This document shows positions 1 through 12,200 of a stretch of DNA of 64,000 nt, piece after piece. The position numbers and the translations under genes are program-made. The stretch is from Moringa oleifera (Eukaryota > Streptophyta > Magnoliopsida > Brassicales > Moringaceae), in contig JAJFZO010000168.1 of NCBI GenBank assembly GCA_021397835.1, positions 3,906,001-3,970,000 on the forward strand, written 5' to 3'. A model generated the notes under the pieces. The model did not search any database and was not told the origin of the DNA. It saw nothing but the letters and a program-made list of their open reading frames with translations. Numbering within the stretch: position 1 is the stretch's first letter; each line of letters opens with the position of its first letter.

Positions 1-660
1 GGAATGTGAAATTTTTGTAGTATACAGCCTTATTTAAATTTTCAAGAATTGACTGAAACTTTCTCTGTATTGTCTCTTAATTTTCTCATACCTTGATTGA
101 TTGCCTAATATTTGCTCTTGTCGATGGATTACATATTATAGCAGAACTTGAGGTGTGGAGTCTTTAAATGTTCTGTCAGACCATTTTTTCTTATTCTCTC
201 ATCATTTTATCTCAATCAGAACCTTCCCATTTGAGTTTTCCCTCTATTGGTGCTGTGAACAAGTTGAGGTGATTTGATTGAGCTTGTCTGTGTCAAAACT
301 GGTTGAGCTTGGAGTACTACTGAGTATTATGATCCCTCCATTGAGTTGAGCTCAGATTGTTAATTGATTTTGAAGAGAGACATGGTTCTGGTTCTGATTA
401 AGAAGAAATAATTTGAAAAAACGGAGAGATGGGCTTCAGTGTTTTCCATTGCTGCTGTCTAGGTGGTTGTGATCCATTCTACCTTTAGGGCTGAGTAATT
501 CTCCCATGTCTTGCCCCTATGATTTCATAATCTTGAAATACCCTGCTCACTGCTGTTCTCACTTGGTAGAGTATGTTTTGTCGATTTGATTCAACTGTCC
601 TGCCTTCCACAGTGAGCCTTTGAGCATATTTTGACATCTAAAGGGATTATAAGTTGTAAT
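1..660. other. non-coding edge sequence, unassigned
   Basis: This stretch has ordinary base composition, unlike the AT-rich block that follows. No open frame of convincing length or family similarity is visible on either strand. It could be the untranslated end or an intron of a gene lying beyond the left edge. Nothing here identifies it. Confidence 0.3.
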
Positions 661-1930
661 TTAATAAAATTAATAGTTATTTCTTATTTTTATTATAAAT
701 TATAAAAATATTTTTAAATTTTATATGAAAACTGTAATATAAATTTAATTTAGCAGAGATTTTTTTTACTCAAATTTAAAATGTTTAAGATTTGAAAATT
801 TAAGATAAAGTTATTAAAATGGTGAATTATATTTTATATATTAAATTAAATTTTAATGTTTAAAAAGTGATCAATTAAATTTTAATATATCAATTTAATT
901 TAAATTATATATTAATATAAATTGTTTTTAAAAAATTAAATAATTTTTATTATTAAAATATTTTAAAATAATTCAAATAAATTATATATTTTATTTTGAA
1001 TTAACTTTTCAATTTTAGATAATTTTTTATTTCATTATGATTTTTTAAAAACTTTTGATCGTAAAAATTTCTTAAAAAATATTTTTACTACCGAGAAGAT
1101 TTTGAAACTTTTGTGATTATAAGTTGAATATTTTTTCACATTTAAGTTAAACATTTTCAATTTGAATATATTTAATTTTTAATTTTTTATAAATTTTAAT
1201 TTAAATTAAATTAATATATAAGAATTTATTTTATTATTTTTAAATATCAAATTTAAATTTGACATAATTAAGAGTTTTAAACCGTTTTTACTTAAAAAAT
1301 TATAGATATATATTTTTATAACCTTAAAATGCTAAGGGAGAGATTTGCATGCATAAAAATATGTATATGTAATTATAACATGTGAATATTATTTATTTAG
1401 ATAAGAGTCTTATAAAATCATAATATTTATCTAATGTTATCAATCAATTTTTCATGTTAAAAACTTTGATAATTTAAATTAAACATTATCAAAAAAATTT
1501 AAAAATTTAAGATATTTAAATTAAATATCTTATACAAGAAATTTTTATTAAAATATTTTTATAAATATAAAAATATTCAAATTACTGTTAAAAAATTTTA
1601 AATTTTTTTGAATACTAAAAATATATATTTTGTAAATTTATACAGTTAAAATTTTAAAAAAATTATAAAAAATAAATTTTATATCAAAAATTATTTACAT
1701 TTAAAATATAATAAATTATTTGTTTAAATTATTTTTGAATCATTTTATTGATGAAAATATTTTTTATTTTTTATATTCATTAAAATTAAATTAATTAAAT
1801 TAATAAATAAAATTTTATTTATTAATTTTTAAATATAAAAATTTAATTAATAATATAAAGTAAATGATAAAATTTTATAAAGTTTTTATTTTATTTATTT
1901 TAATAAGTTTAATATTTTTTTAGCGTGAGG
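661..1930. other. AT-rich intergenic DNA with dispersed repeat copies
   Basis: The block is almost entirely A and T with no coding frame. Two stretches (about 920-1000 on the minus strand and about 1695-1800 on the plus strand) resemble a short motif family found elsewhere in the window, with the core AATTTATTTRARTTATTTT. It looks like old, decayed repeat DNA. Confidence 0.5.
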
Positions 1931-1931
1931 G

Positions 1932-2007
1932 CTCGTTGTATTATACAAGATACAACGAGAGAGAGAGAGAGAGAGAGAGAGTGGGAGAGGGAGAGAGAGA
2001 GAGAGAC
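1932..2007. repeat. stem-loop next to a GA microsatellite
   Basis: A perfect 10-bp inverted repeat (CTCGTTGTAT at 1932-1941 and its complement at 1950-1959) with an 8-nt loop runs directly into a GA dinucleotide tract from about 1957 to 2007, interrupted by a short GTGGGAGAGG segment. It lies just beyond the 3' end of the purine permease gene. Confidence 0.75.
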
Positions 2008-2122
2008 CTTGTTACATTGTTTAACGTGAGGCTGAAAAGGAAATTACTGTGGTAAGCTACACTATTCATGGTGCAGCTTTTTCTTGCAGGAAACTATCAG
2101 CACAAGCCGAGGCTTACTCTGA

Positions 2123-4109
2123 TCATCCCTCTGCGTCTTCTGTTAGAGGTCGCTTTGGAGCTTCACCGGCATTTCTCTTACCTTTCTCTGAATGATAGTC
2201 ATCAAGATACTGCTGGTAGACGTATGAAACAAAGCCCCAAATAGCTAAAATCATGGCTATCACCTTCACACCATCCATTTTGTCGTGCAAAAAGATCACG
2301 GCCAGAACTGGAACAACAGGCAAACCAAATACGCCTATGACATTGGAGAACAGAGAAGACACCTCAAAGATCAATCCCATGACTCCAATGGCGAAGAGCT
2401 GCCAGAAGATAGCCGTGCATACTAGGTTCATTATATAAGATATCTTCCCAAGTTCATAGCTTTCCATCTCTCCCTTTAGGGTTCTCCACTCTCCGCTAGC
2501 AAACAGTCCCACCACAATAACAGAAGATGCAACCAGGGACTGATAGATCATCATATCAATTACCACTGAAAATGTCCCCTTTTTTAGGACTTTGTGGAAG
2601 CAGAGCTGGGTCAGAGAAAGCACCAGTCCGTACCCAGCTGAGGCCCCGACTGTGCATATAAACCCGATTGCGTATTTTACTTTGGTAACTCCAGTTGGGT
2701 TTTCTGAGTCACCGTGAAACACAAGAAGGGTGGAGGAGATAGTGAGAAGAACAAGCGAGTTGACTATGAAAGGAGTGAACTTTTGTGAATTGAGGAAGTA
2801 GGAGAAGAAAGAATTGAAGGCTAATTGGGATGCACAGATGAGGGAATAAGTAGACACAGGAAGGTACATCAGCCCAACTGAATATAGAAAGCAGTCTGCT
2901 GCTACAAATAGGCCGAGAGACACATAGATTGATCCAAGGACCAAAGGGGATGGTGGTTTGTCTTGAATACTAATTGTGCTTGGTCTTTTGGGTGGTGATA
3001 AGCAGTAGTACGGAAGGAGAATAGGGAAGCCTACGAGTTGTACCAGTGTTGCCATCCATTTGCTGTTTCCCCCTTTGCTGAAGTACAGTCTCCCAAGGAG
3101 AACAGATATTGACTGCCCAGAGAGTACACACAGTGTATAAATGGCTATCCGGATCCATCTTTTGTAGTTTTTGGGTATTGATGATTGGCTGGTGATGTTT
3201 CTGTGTTCAATATCAACGGTTGAATTTGCTTCTTTGGCTTCCTGCACTGGTAGACAAATATAGTTACAAACACAAGCAACGGGAGGCCTTATGATTTGTT
3301 TTCTCAAACAAGGGGCTTCAGTTCTTTTCCTTTCCTTTCTAAATTAACTTCAATCATGTTCATTCTTTTTAACTTGCTCCAAGGAACTCTTTCCCTAATT
3401 AATTTGTTCTTTATTTATGATCTAGTAGCTCAGTTGAACTTTAAAGCTACCTGATTTCACTGGCATGCACAATCTAAACTACGTTACGTAATCTGTGCTT
3501 AGACTTCTGCAGATCTAATGTCAGAGGACACAAGTGCCACTTCAGTGGTTGATAGGTTCCCAGGTCATGAGGTTGGGCTGTGCGCATTTAGAATATTCTT
3601 TTTGATGGGCTGTAAACAGATAATGGATAATTTGAAAGTCTTTACCACATATTTTAATCAAGACAATAACTCATAGCTAAATATAGGAGGCACGGATCAT
3701 GCTAAATTCTACCTAAGAATAGACTTCGTCACCAGAAATCATGAAGCCTTGATGCAAAAACAGATGATTCCTCTGACAACAGCGGTTCAACATGAAGTAG
3801 GATGCTTTCTTATTATATTAAATATTTCATAATTTGAACTCCTAGTATGTTTCTATAGCCATAAACTTATATCTTATGCTCTATTCCCTCCTGGTGATTG
3901 TATTCATGAAATGAATGAGAAATTATTTCTGTTTTTGAAGTTTAAAAGGACTGCTTTCTGCTTAGGCAATTGATGTTCATCAGGCTATACTAAAGAAAGC
4001 AAAGTAACCTTTTACATGCCGAAATCATATTAATTTCTTTTTATGATTTGCAGCAGAGAGAGAGTAAAGCTCACTTACCCATGATATGCAGTTCCTGAGC
4101 TTGGTTCAT
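2123..4109 (-). CDS. PUP: purine permease (PUP) family transporter
   Basis: Plant PUP proteins are plasma-membrane or endomembrane carriers of the drug/metabolite transporter group that move purines, cytokinins or alkaloids with protons. Two exons: 4079-4109 and 2123-3246, giving 384 residues. Exon 1 encodes only MNQAQELHIM plus one base. The donor is G|GTAAGT at 4078 and the acceptor CCAG|TG at 3247; the joined frame reads ELHIMVQEAKEAN, matching the family's N-terminus. Family signatures seen are KRWIRIAIYT, LLGRLYF, GGNSKWMATLVQLVGFP, YLPVSTYSLICASQLAFN and the C-terminal WGFVSYVYQQYLDD. About ten hydrophobic segments are visible and length is normal. The nearby acceptor GCAG|GAAGCC would break the frame, so it was not used. 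Closest remembered type is PUP9/PUP10; the substrate cannot be told from sequence. A broken copy follows upstream. Confidence 0.93.
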
Positions 4110-4184
4110 TACGGTTGGTGAAAGAACTTCCAGACAGACCAAGCCAAGGGGAGAGTGGGGAGAAGAGAGAATGGTGTTAAAGAG

Positions 4185-4216
4185 CAGAGAGAGAGAGAGA
4201 GAAAAAAAAAAAAAAA
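4185..4216. repeat. GA microsatellite and poly-A tract upstream of PUP
   Basis: A run of GA dinucleotides passes directly into about 14 adenines on the plus strand. On the minus (gene) strand this is a T/TC-rich tract about 80-105 bp upstream of the PUP start codon, probably within the 5' untranslated region or core promoter. Confidence 0.6.
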
Positions 4217-4301
4217 GAGGTGTTTTTGGTCCGTTGGGAGAAGGTGAGCATTTGATTTTAAATAAATATGCGGTATGTGTATATACGCCACATACTATCA
4301 T

Positions 4302-5377
4302 TGAACTTGATAATTAGACATCAACAATATCACTAGCCTTTATTACTACTGACAAAATGAATTCTTTGATATACGGATTCCTTAGCATTAAACATGTCTT
4401 CAGGCTCTGTCATGATCTTTTTACCCACTTGGTAAATAGCTTCATCAATCAATAGCTGTAGAAAACCATCTAACTTTTTCTAGATAAGGACAACCCCTTG
4501 TCTTCTAGCAAGCAGCCATTCCTGAATTGGTCCCTACTACTTATTTGGGTTTTGATAAAAGTCTGCTCAGTTGGTGCAACTTCCATGCCTAATTGCTTTG
4601 ACTCATCGGCTGCCAGAGTGGGCTTCAGGTAATACAAAAATTGCAGAATCAGAGTCTAAGTGCTTTACTTCTTTGTCATCATTGTCATTATCGTTATTTG
4701 TTGTTATCCCTATTATAAATCTCTTTGCTTCTCATAGGTGATCTCATGCTTCCTGTGTATGCTTTTATTTTCTTCTTCCTGTCTGTTCTGGGGAGAGTAT
4801 CATCAATATGTATTACTTCAAGCTGCAGAGTAGCATTAAGATGTTACATTTTTTTGGTTTATTTTTTCATTGAAATATGGGAATGATGAATGCAGTATTA
4901 AACTACAGACTATTAGACTGCAAGATAATACAGTGAAAACTCTCCTCACAATGAATGGCGTACTGGAAAATTCAAGTATGCAGATTTCAAGGACATCAGT
5001 CAGAAAAAGATTGTTGATACATTTGATTAATGTACAGATTCACCATATGAAGTAAATCATGCTAATTACTATGAAAATGTCATACAAATATTTAAGGAAT
5101 TAAAATTTCCATTTGGGTATATTTATGGGAAAGAAGGGTATTGTAACCTTTGCTTTTGAGAAGTGACTGGAAGTTTTTGTTTCTGATCAATAGTAAGGTA
5201 ACTGGAGAAGACAATAGCAAAACAGGCATATAAGGCCTTTGGATTTTAGTGGTTAGCTGTGCCGTTTATCTAGTTTTCACAGTTAGAGAATAGCATTGAA
5301 GATTACATAACTCATGAATAAGTACTTCTCAATTTGAAACTTGAATTGATCTGCAGATACCCAATAGTCTCCTTTCA
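4302..5377. other. intergenic DNA between the two PUP copies
   Basis: This is the presumed promoter side of the intact PUP gene and the downstream side of the broken copy. I see no further coding frame, RNA gene or clear repeat. Confidence 0.4.
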
Positions 5378-6795
5378 TTAATTAGAGGGGACTTTGGAAA
5401 CTTCATTAACACTTCTATCTTCAGCCTTAGACGAGATAGTGCTGGTAGACATAAGAACTAAAGCCCCAAATGGCCAGCATCATTGCTATCACTTTTTTAC
5501 CATCTATTGTGTCATTGCAGACAGGAAAGGTACCATCTATTTGGTCATTGCAGACAGGAAAGGAACAACAGGCAAGCCGAGAACATTTGTAGCATTGCAG
5601 AAGAGTGAAGAGACCTCAAAAAACCAGTCTTAAAGAACCAATGGAGAACACCTGCCAAGCTATAGCAGCCCAAACCAGACTCTTGATATGAGATACTTTT
5701 CCAAGTCAAAACCCCTTCATCTCTTTTGTTAAACCCTTCCAGTCTCCACTGACAAAAAGGCCTATCAGGAAAGCAGTAGTAGGAACAAGTGCCTGATAGA
5801 TTATGAAGTCCATGACCCCTGTGAATGTTTGCTTCTTTAGAACCTTGCGTAAGGAGAGCTGTTCCAAACAGAGTAGGAGTCCACAACCTGCAGCTCCAAC
5901 AATGGTGCACATGAAGCCAAGTGCATGCTTCCCTTTGGAGGCTCCTGTAGGGCTTGCAGAGTCATTTTGGAACTAGAGAATTGATGATAAGATGAGTAAA
6001 CTTTTTGCGAGTTGAGAATATCAGAAAATGAATTGAAAGCCAACCGCGATGCAGAAATTAGGCTAACAGTCAGATGCAGGAAGGAAAAGCATTCCTATTG
6101 AATACGAGTGGCACCCTCCAGCTACTAGGAGACCGACAGAGATGTAGACAGATGTAACAAGGAGAGGTGATTCTGGTTTCACATCGATACCATTTTTTTT
6201 TGGGGAACTTTTGTATGTTGAAAAGTAGTAAGGAATGAGAATTGGGAAGCCAGCAAGCTGCATTGAGTGTAAAAACCCATGTGCTGTTTCCACCTTTCTC
6301 GTAGTACAGTCTTCCCAAGAGAATCGCCACTGACTGGCCAAAGAGCACAGAAAGCGTATAGAGAGCTATCCAGAGCCACCACTTATAGCTCTTTGATCCA
6401 GGCACTCTTGATTGGTCAGCCACATTTGCCTGGTCAGTTGAATGTAGTTCTTTAGCTTCCTCAACTGTAAGAATCAAAGAAATTATTTGTTTGAGCAACA
6501 ATGTTCCTCTCTGAATTGATTGACATCACATTCTTTTGTTTCTTCCTTCATTTTTTTTGCCCTTCAACAGAAACGACACTGTTCTGCATTCTTTGCATCT
6601 CATCTACTGCTTTTAGAGGTTACCTGATCCTTGCTAGAATTAATTATAGTTCTTTATTTGTAGATCATATAAAGTGTATCTCCATATGCTCTTAAGTTGA
6701 ATGAGGAAAAAAGAAAAGAGCAAAAGTGAAAGAAAACAAAAAAGCTCGTATACTGTTCTTGGAAGTATCATTGAACATGGAAAGCTAGGCTTACC
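5378..6795 (-). pseudogene. broken tandem copy of the purine permease gene
   Basis: The layout repeats the intact PUP gene. A decayed exon 1 ends at 6795 with the same ATGG|GTAAG donor context but without an aligned start codon, and exon 2 starts at 6464 after CAG|TTGAGGAAGC. Family pieces appear in order but in different frames: VEEAKELHST, YKWWLWIALYTLSVLFGQSV, LLGRLYYEKGGNST, MVGIL-type loops, VGLLVAGG, GAAGCGLLL and VIAMMLAIWGFSSYVYQHYL. At least four frameshifts are needed to join them. A 33-bp direct duplication (5499-5531 and 5532-5564) disrupts the segment equivalent to the last membrane spans. A shifted frame ends in a plausible C-terminal tail (SSKAEDRSVNEVSKVPSN) with a stop at 5378. 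It is very unlikely to encode a working permease. Confidence 0.85.
5499..5564. repeat. 33-bp tandem duplication inside the PUP pseudogene
   Basis: Two adjacent 33-bp units begin ACCATCTATT and share GTCATTGCAGACAGGAAAGG. They differ at only a few positions. The length is a multiple of three, so the duplication itself kept the frame. Confidence 0.85.
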
Positions 6796-8049
6796 CATGA
6801 CATCCAAACCTCTATGTCCCCAACTAGAGAAAAGTCTCGAACGGAAGTGTAACATACATAAAGACAAACACATTTTCCTTGATTAAGGCATAGTTTGTCC
6901 TTTAGCAAGCAGCCGTGCCCAAGTTTGTTAATCTGCTATTCATTAAATTTCAACAAACAATCACTTAAGGGTGGATCCTTTCTCCTCCTAGTTGCACTTA
7001 ACTGCTCAGGTATTGGTCATGTCAAGCTTAAAATTCATACCAACTCATTGCTTTCTTTGTCCATTACCATTATTAATGACATTGTTGCACAATTATCTTT
7101 CTCTCTGTGTGCTTTTATATATATAAGATGTGTTGACTATTACGTAGCTTTCTCGATTTGATCATCTATACTGCCATGTGATTACTGTTATCTTGGCTAA
7201 GTATCTTAGACATTAATAAAGGTTATTGACCTGTGCATACAGGAAAATGATGAGAATGGAATGGTGTAAAGGCCTGAAGCCTTTCTTCACAAGGGGATAA
7301 TTTGTGGAGACAGAATTTTGCTGGATTAAATGAAAGTAGTGACTGAATAGCAGTTGGACGCTGGAATGGTACGGTCAAGAGCTTAATAATCAGTGTCAAA
7401 AGCTATAGCTGATAATAGAAATGCAACCTAATTTTTCTAAATTCTTCACTCTTGTATTCATGATTTGATCGATTGTAATTAACTTCAATTAATTTTTTAT
7501 TACTTGTGGGTAATTTGATTGAATCTGATCTTTATCACTCGTTGTGATTTGGTTGTCTTAACTTTCACTGCATGATAAGATGTTTGCTTGGTTAACTACG
7601 TATGGATGATAGAAGCAAAAGGCTTTATCTCTGCATTTTTGTATAGCTTGTACTGACAAGGAAATGTATTTAGTTCTGAGGTCATTTTCAATTTTACACA
7701 CCAAATTTAACGTCAGTAAAAAAAAAAATCTTTTAAATATTTTAATACTTATTTTTTTCATCTCAAACTCATTTGCACTATATTGATGATATAAATATTA
7801 TTTAATAATTTTAAATAAATATATATAATAAATTATTTTTAATTTTTAAAATTAATTAAATATTTAAATATTATTAATAATTTAAATAAAATAAAATAAT
7901 ATATATGAAATATTAGTTTTGTTTTGAAGTTTGATGAGTTATTTTTAATGATATAATTATTTTATATTAATATAATATAAATATTAAATTATTTATTAAA
8001 AATATATTTTATATAAAAAAATTATTAATATAGTAATTTTTTAAAAATA
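6796..8049. other. intergenic DNA, increasingly AT-rich
   Basis: No convincing gene. From about 7740 the sequence becomes nearly pure A/T. The lower-AT part (6800-7700) shows short open frames only, without family similarity. Confidence 0.4.
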
Positions 8050-8400
8050 ATAATAAAATGATGCAGCAAGAGTACAACACCATATATGATGCAACATTGT
8101 TACTGCACCAATTTGATGAAGCAAATTTATCATTATGTTGAAATTGTTTTTTCTAAAATTCAACATCATTATACGGATTTGCTAAAGAGGGCCTCAGGCC
8201 TGAAAGGTTGGTCTCTGTTAAAAACAAGCTTGGAAGTGGGAACCAGGCTTCAGATGCCAAGCCTAAGGTCCATGAGACTCACCTCACTAGCAGCCTGAGT
8301 TGCTCGATAATAGAAGATGCTTGCTAGCAATTAATGAGGGTTTTGTCCCAAAGGAAGAATGGACACTACAGGAAGATGATTCTACCCACTGTTGATAAAT
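8050..8400 (+). other. unexplained lower-AT island, possible gene fragment
   Basis: Between two AT-rich blocks is about 350 bp with coding-like composition. One plus-strand frame reads RPERLVSVKNKLGSGNQ followed by further polar residues up to a stop near 8318, and another reads VPKEEWTLQEDDSTH near 8347-8390. I do not recognise either. It may be a captured exon piece or a decayed transposon interior. Confidence 0.25.
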
Positions 8401-9257
8401 GATATTTATTTTTATCGGGATTCATTACATTGCAAATATTGCTTTTTTAATTTTTATAAATTTTATTTTTTAAAATTGTTTTTTATGATTTTAAAATAAA
8501 ACTACAAAAACTTAAAAGTTAAAATTTAATCTGCCTATTGTTAATATAATTTGAAAAAGGATATGAAATTTTAAAGCCTTATATGACTTCACAATTACAC
8601 TATTAATCATGTTCATGATAGACATTAAAAACTATTAAGCAAGTCTTGTTTACAGGTAAAAATTACATTTACTTACATACATTAGTAAAGATTAGATCCA
8701 TTTAGAGGTGAGACCCATCTATCAGCCTAAAGACAAGTCCTCGATATCCATACAAGAATAGAAATGTAAGGTGACTACAAAGATTGTGCTGCCATTTATT
8801 GCTAGAAAGCTTCATATGCAAAAGGGAAACACATGAAAATGAGGACTATGGCATGCAAAAGATTCATTCATTCACAATAAAAATTGCAGTAGCATTGAAT
8901 CAGCCAGTTTGTTTGACACCAGACTACAGGAATCTACATTTTCTTTAATTACTGACCAAAATGGAGGGGGCAAAAATGATATATGTAAGTTTGCAATATT
9001 ACAAAAGAAGAAAAAGAAAAGAATCACTTTCTCGTCATTTATCTGTCCCTGCCGAGTTCCCTGCAGGACACCAATATCTGCTTTCAACTCAGGCACATAG
9101 ATTGGAGGGCATTTTTACCCAAAATCATATGGAATGGTTGGCTTGTAAACCAGATCTCGAGCAACATCTTTGGTTCTCTTATTTTTACTTAATCTATATC
9201 TCCTTTTGTATGTTCGTAAAGAAACCTCTGTGTAGCTCTCTCTTGGGTCTTGATTTC

Positions 9258-12200
9258 TCAGGCCTGTAGCAATTGTTAAGAATTAACAAGTACAGGTGAA
9301 GAACATTCAATGAGTTTCTACGGTTTTCAAAGATAGCCAAGGAAATAGATAATTCCATGCATGATCATGTTTTACAGATAATTTCTGAACATGTCATGTG
9401 ATTATCATTCATGGACATTAACTCCAGCATAAATGGCATTTAGGGGCTTACCACTGAATAAGGAATCTGAAGAAGAATAAGTGAGATGCAATATAAACAT
9501 AACGAGATAGCTGCCCCAGCTATGACATTACAAAGCAGCCGTCGATTTTCTTTGGTGGGTATGAAAACTGTCTTCAACGTATTAGTTAACTCAAACAATC
9601 GATGAGATATCTAAAGGCAAAATGTCGAGAGGCAAGAAAATGTAAAAATGATGTTAGTTAATAAGATAACCAATTTTATAATATTTGAAGGTTAAAAAAT
9701 GAGATAGAATAGCTCACCAAGATATAAACAGCAGTTGTGAGCATAAAGTTCAGCATGGGATACTCCGGGATAACAGAAAGAAGCCACTTAGGTTGCCCAT
9801 TAGGCATGTTTGATCTGCACATATATATACTAAAGTTAAACTTCAATAATAACCCTAGACACTAGTAGAATGTTCTCTTTTTTGGCTTCTAAAAAAGCAG
9901 TCACACTTTTCTCTCTGTTTTTTTTCCCCCCCTCTGTGTTGTAGTAGAGTTAAGAGTGAAAAGCAAAAGGTTTCTCTGTAAGTGCAGATACAGATATACT
10001 CTAACATTGCAGCATTACTCTCCATGGGAGAAAGGATATTAAGCAATAACTCAAGTGATAGCATAATGAAGTCCAAACTGAAAGAGACTACCATTACCTA
10101 ACACATATAACACAGAATTGTTCACACATATAAATGAGCATACAAAATACTGCAACAGGATCTTTGGAAATCAAAACAAACCTTAACCAGATGTGAAATT
10201 GAGAAATGTAGGTCTCCAGCGTTATCTTGCCAAGCCATCTAGAAAATCAACAAGCATCACACTTCAGGAAGCATAATTAAAGATTTGCTTGTGGGGTGGG
10301 GGTGGGTTAGATGGCGCAATTCACCAACCATATAAAGGGTAGTTCATAGGTTTTAAATGCCTAAAATGCAGGTTCAAAATCGTACGCGAAGAGAGTCAAA
10401 GAGAAATTCCGGAGATGCTGAGTGAAATTCCGTAAGCAAATATAAACACTGCAACCACGAAAGCAGAGCCGTAGTCAGAAACAAGAAACTTAAACAGAGA
10501 TTCTATCTGAATCCAAATACAACATGCCACCATATAGCAGTTCCTAGCAAGTTTCTGATCACTAGCAAATTTTGAATGTACATAAACAAATAATTTAAAC
10601 TCTTAATACGCACGTTATTGGAATCCATGATGTGTAGGGATGGTACTTGTTGTAGGTAACCTTGTCCAGCTTGTAAATACATTCATACCACAAATACCCA
10701 ACCTACAAGTAATAACCAGTATGAAATTACACCAAATCATAAAATAGATGTATATGTATGTGTGTGTGTGTTTATATGGCAATAATTTATCAGCAGAAAC
10801 TTGTCCCGTAATATCAAAAGATCAGCGCAACTCACAAATAAGGAAACCGTGACTATGCCTGCTTTGATTGAGAGTTTTCTCTTGGTTTCACATTCCTCCA
10901 ACTTTTCCATCCATTTCTCAACCTAAGATATCATTATATTATAATTTTGATGATTGTCCTTCAGAAACAGCAAGACCTTGAAAGCGTCAGCTATTGAAAA
11001 ACTTACAGTAGGGTGAAAATAGGCGTATAACATTCCGATAATCCATATGTATCGATCAAGTCCAGATCTGAAATGCCACTCATGAAGTCGAGACAGATCC
11101 GGTTTTGCTGGATCAGTATAACCTGCCATTATTTAAGGAGGCGAAAATGAAAGAATCATGCACATGCATAAGTTCAAAAGCCTACACATACTATGAAATC
11201 TTGAAGACCCAATTCATCTTGCAATGCCACTAAGGTCAATGATTCGTCCATAGATTCTCATTCAGAAAAGCATGTGTGAGAAGACGATTAACAAGTGCAA
11301 CATGAATATGGAAAAGTGAAGGTGCCAACTTTGAGTAATTCTGAAAGAAATATAATAAATCAAGTACAAAAACTTAGGAGATCTAACCATAAATTGAACA
11401 CCTCAAACACCACCTTTAAACTATGGCTCTAGAAATCTCAAATTTCAGTAATCAGCAAAACACATTATAGCAAATCATGATCAGAAAAGGTAGACAAATA
11501 TACTGACCTAATAGGAATGCTAATGGACCCCAGAATATCTCAAAGACTCCAGGTATCTCCCAAATTAAAATAACCACAAGAAAGCATGAAAGAATCTTCA
11601 CAGCCATCACTGATCCTATCTCATTATATTTGCTGAAAATACCAAGGGCTCCATACACCATCAAGGTGAAAAGCGTGTGCATTGGGCAGATGTAATACAG
11701 CATATAGTCATTGTTGAGGACAATACAGCAAAATGCCACAAAGAAATTAAGCCGCCACATCATCTGCATTAAACGAAAGAATTTCCAGGCAAATTGGGTT
11801 GATAATATACATATACGATAATTAAGTCATGTCACATATTATGATGAAACAATATTATGGTACAGAAATATCAATACCACCTGCGTGAAGCGTGCAAGGG
11901 AGAAATCCTTTCTAACATAATAATAGGAGAAGTTGCCAAATCCAGTCATCCAAACATATGCAGCAATAAAGATACGTATTGCGTTGTATATTTCCGATGC
12001 AGCAAAGTAATGATACATTAAAAATAGGACCTGTTAAGACACAAAGACATGGATAGCCACGTTGGAAATTAATAATAAACAGCATTAATCAAATCTAAGA
12101 ATTCAGTAGTGCAGCTAGAAGATTTCTTTTAAGGGGGCATGGTACATGATGATATGATGAACTCTTAATTATGTTTTCAAATTCAAGTTCATGCTAATTA

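Noticed and set aside
3241..3307. Single-exon PUP starting with MRKQIIRPP
   Set aside because: That N-terminus lies in the intron. The exon 1 with MNQAQELHIM and good splice sites restores the family-typical start.
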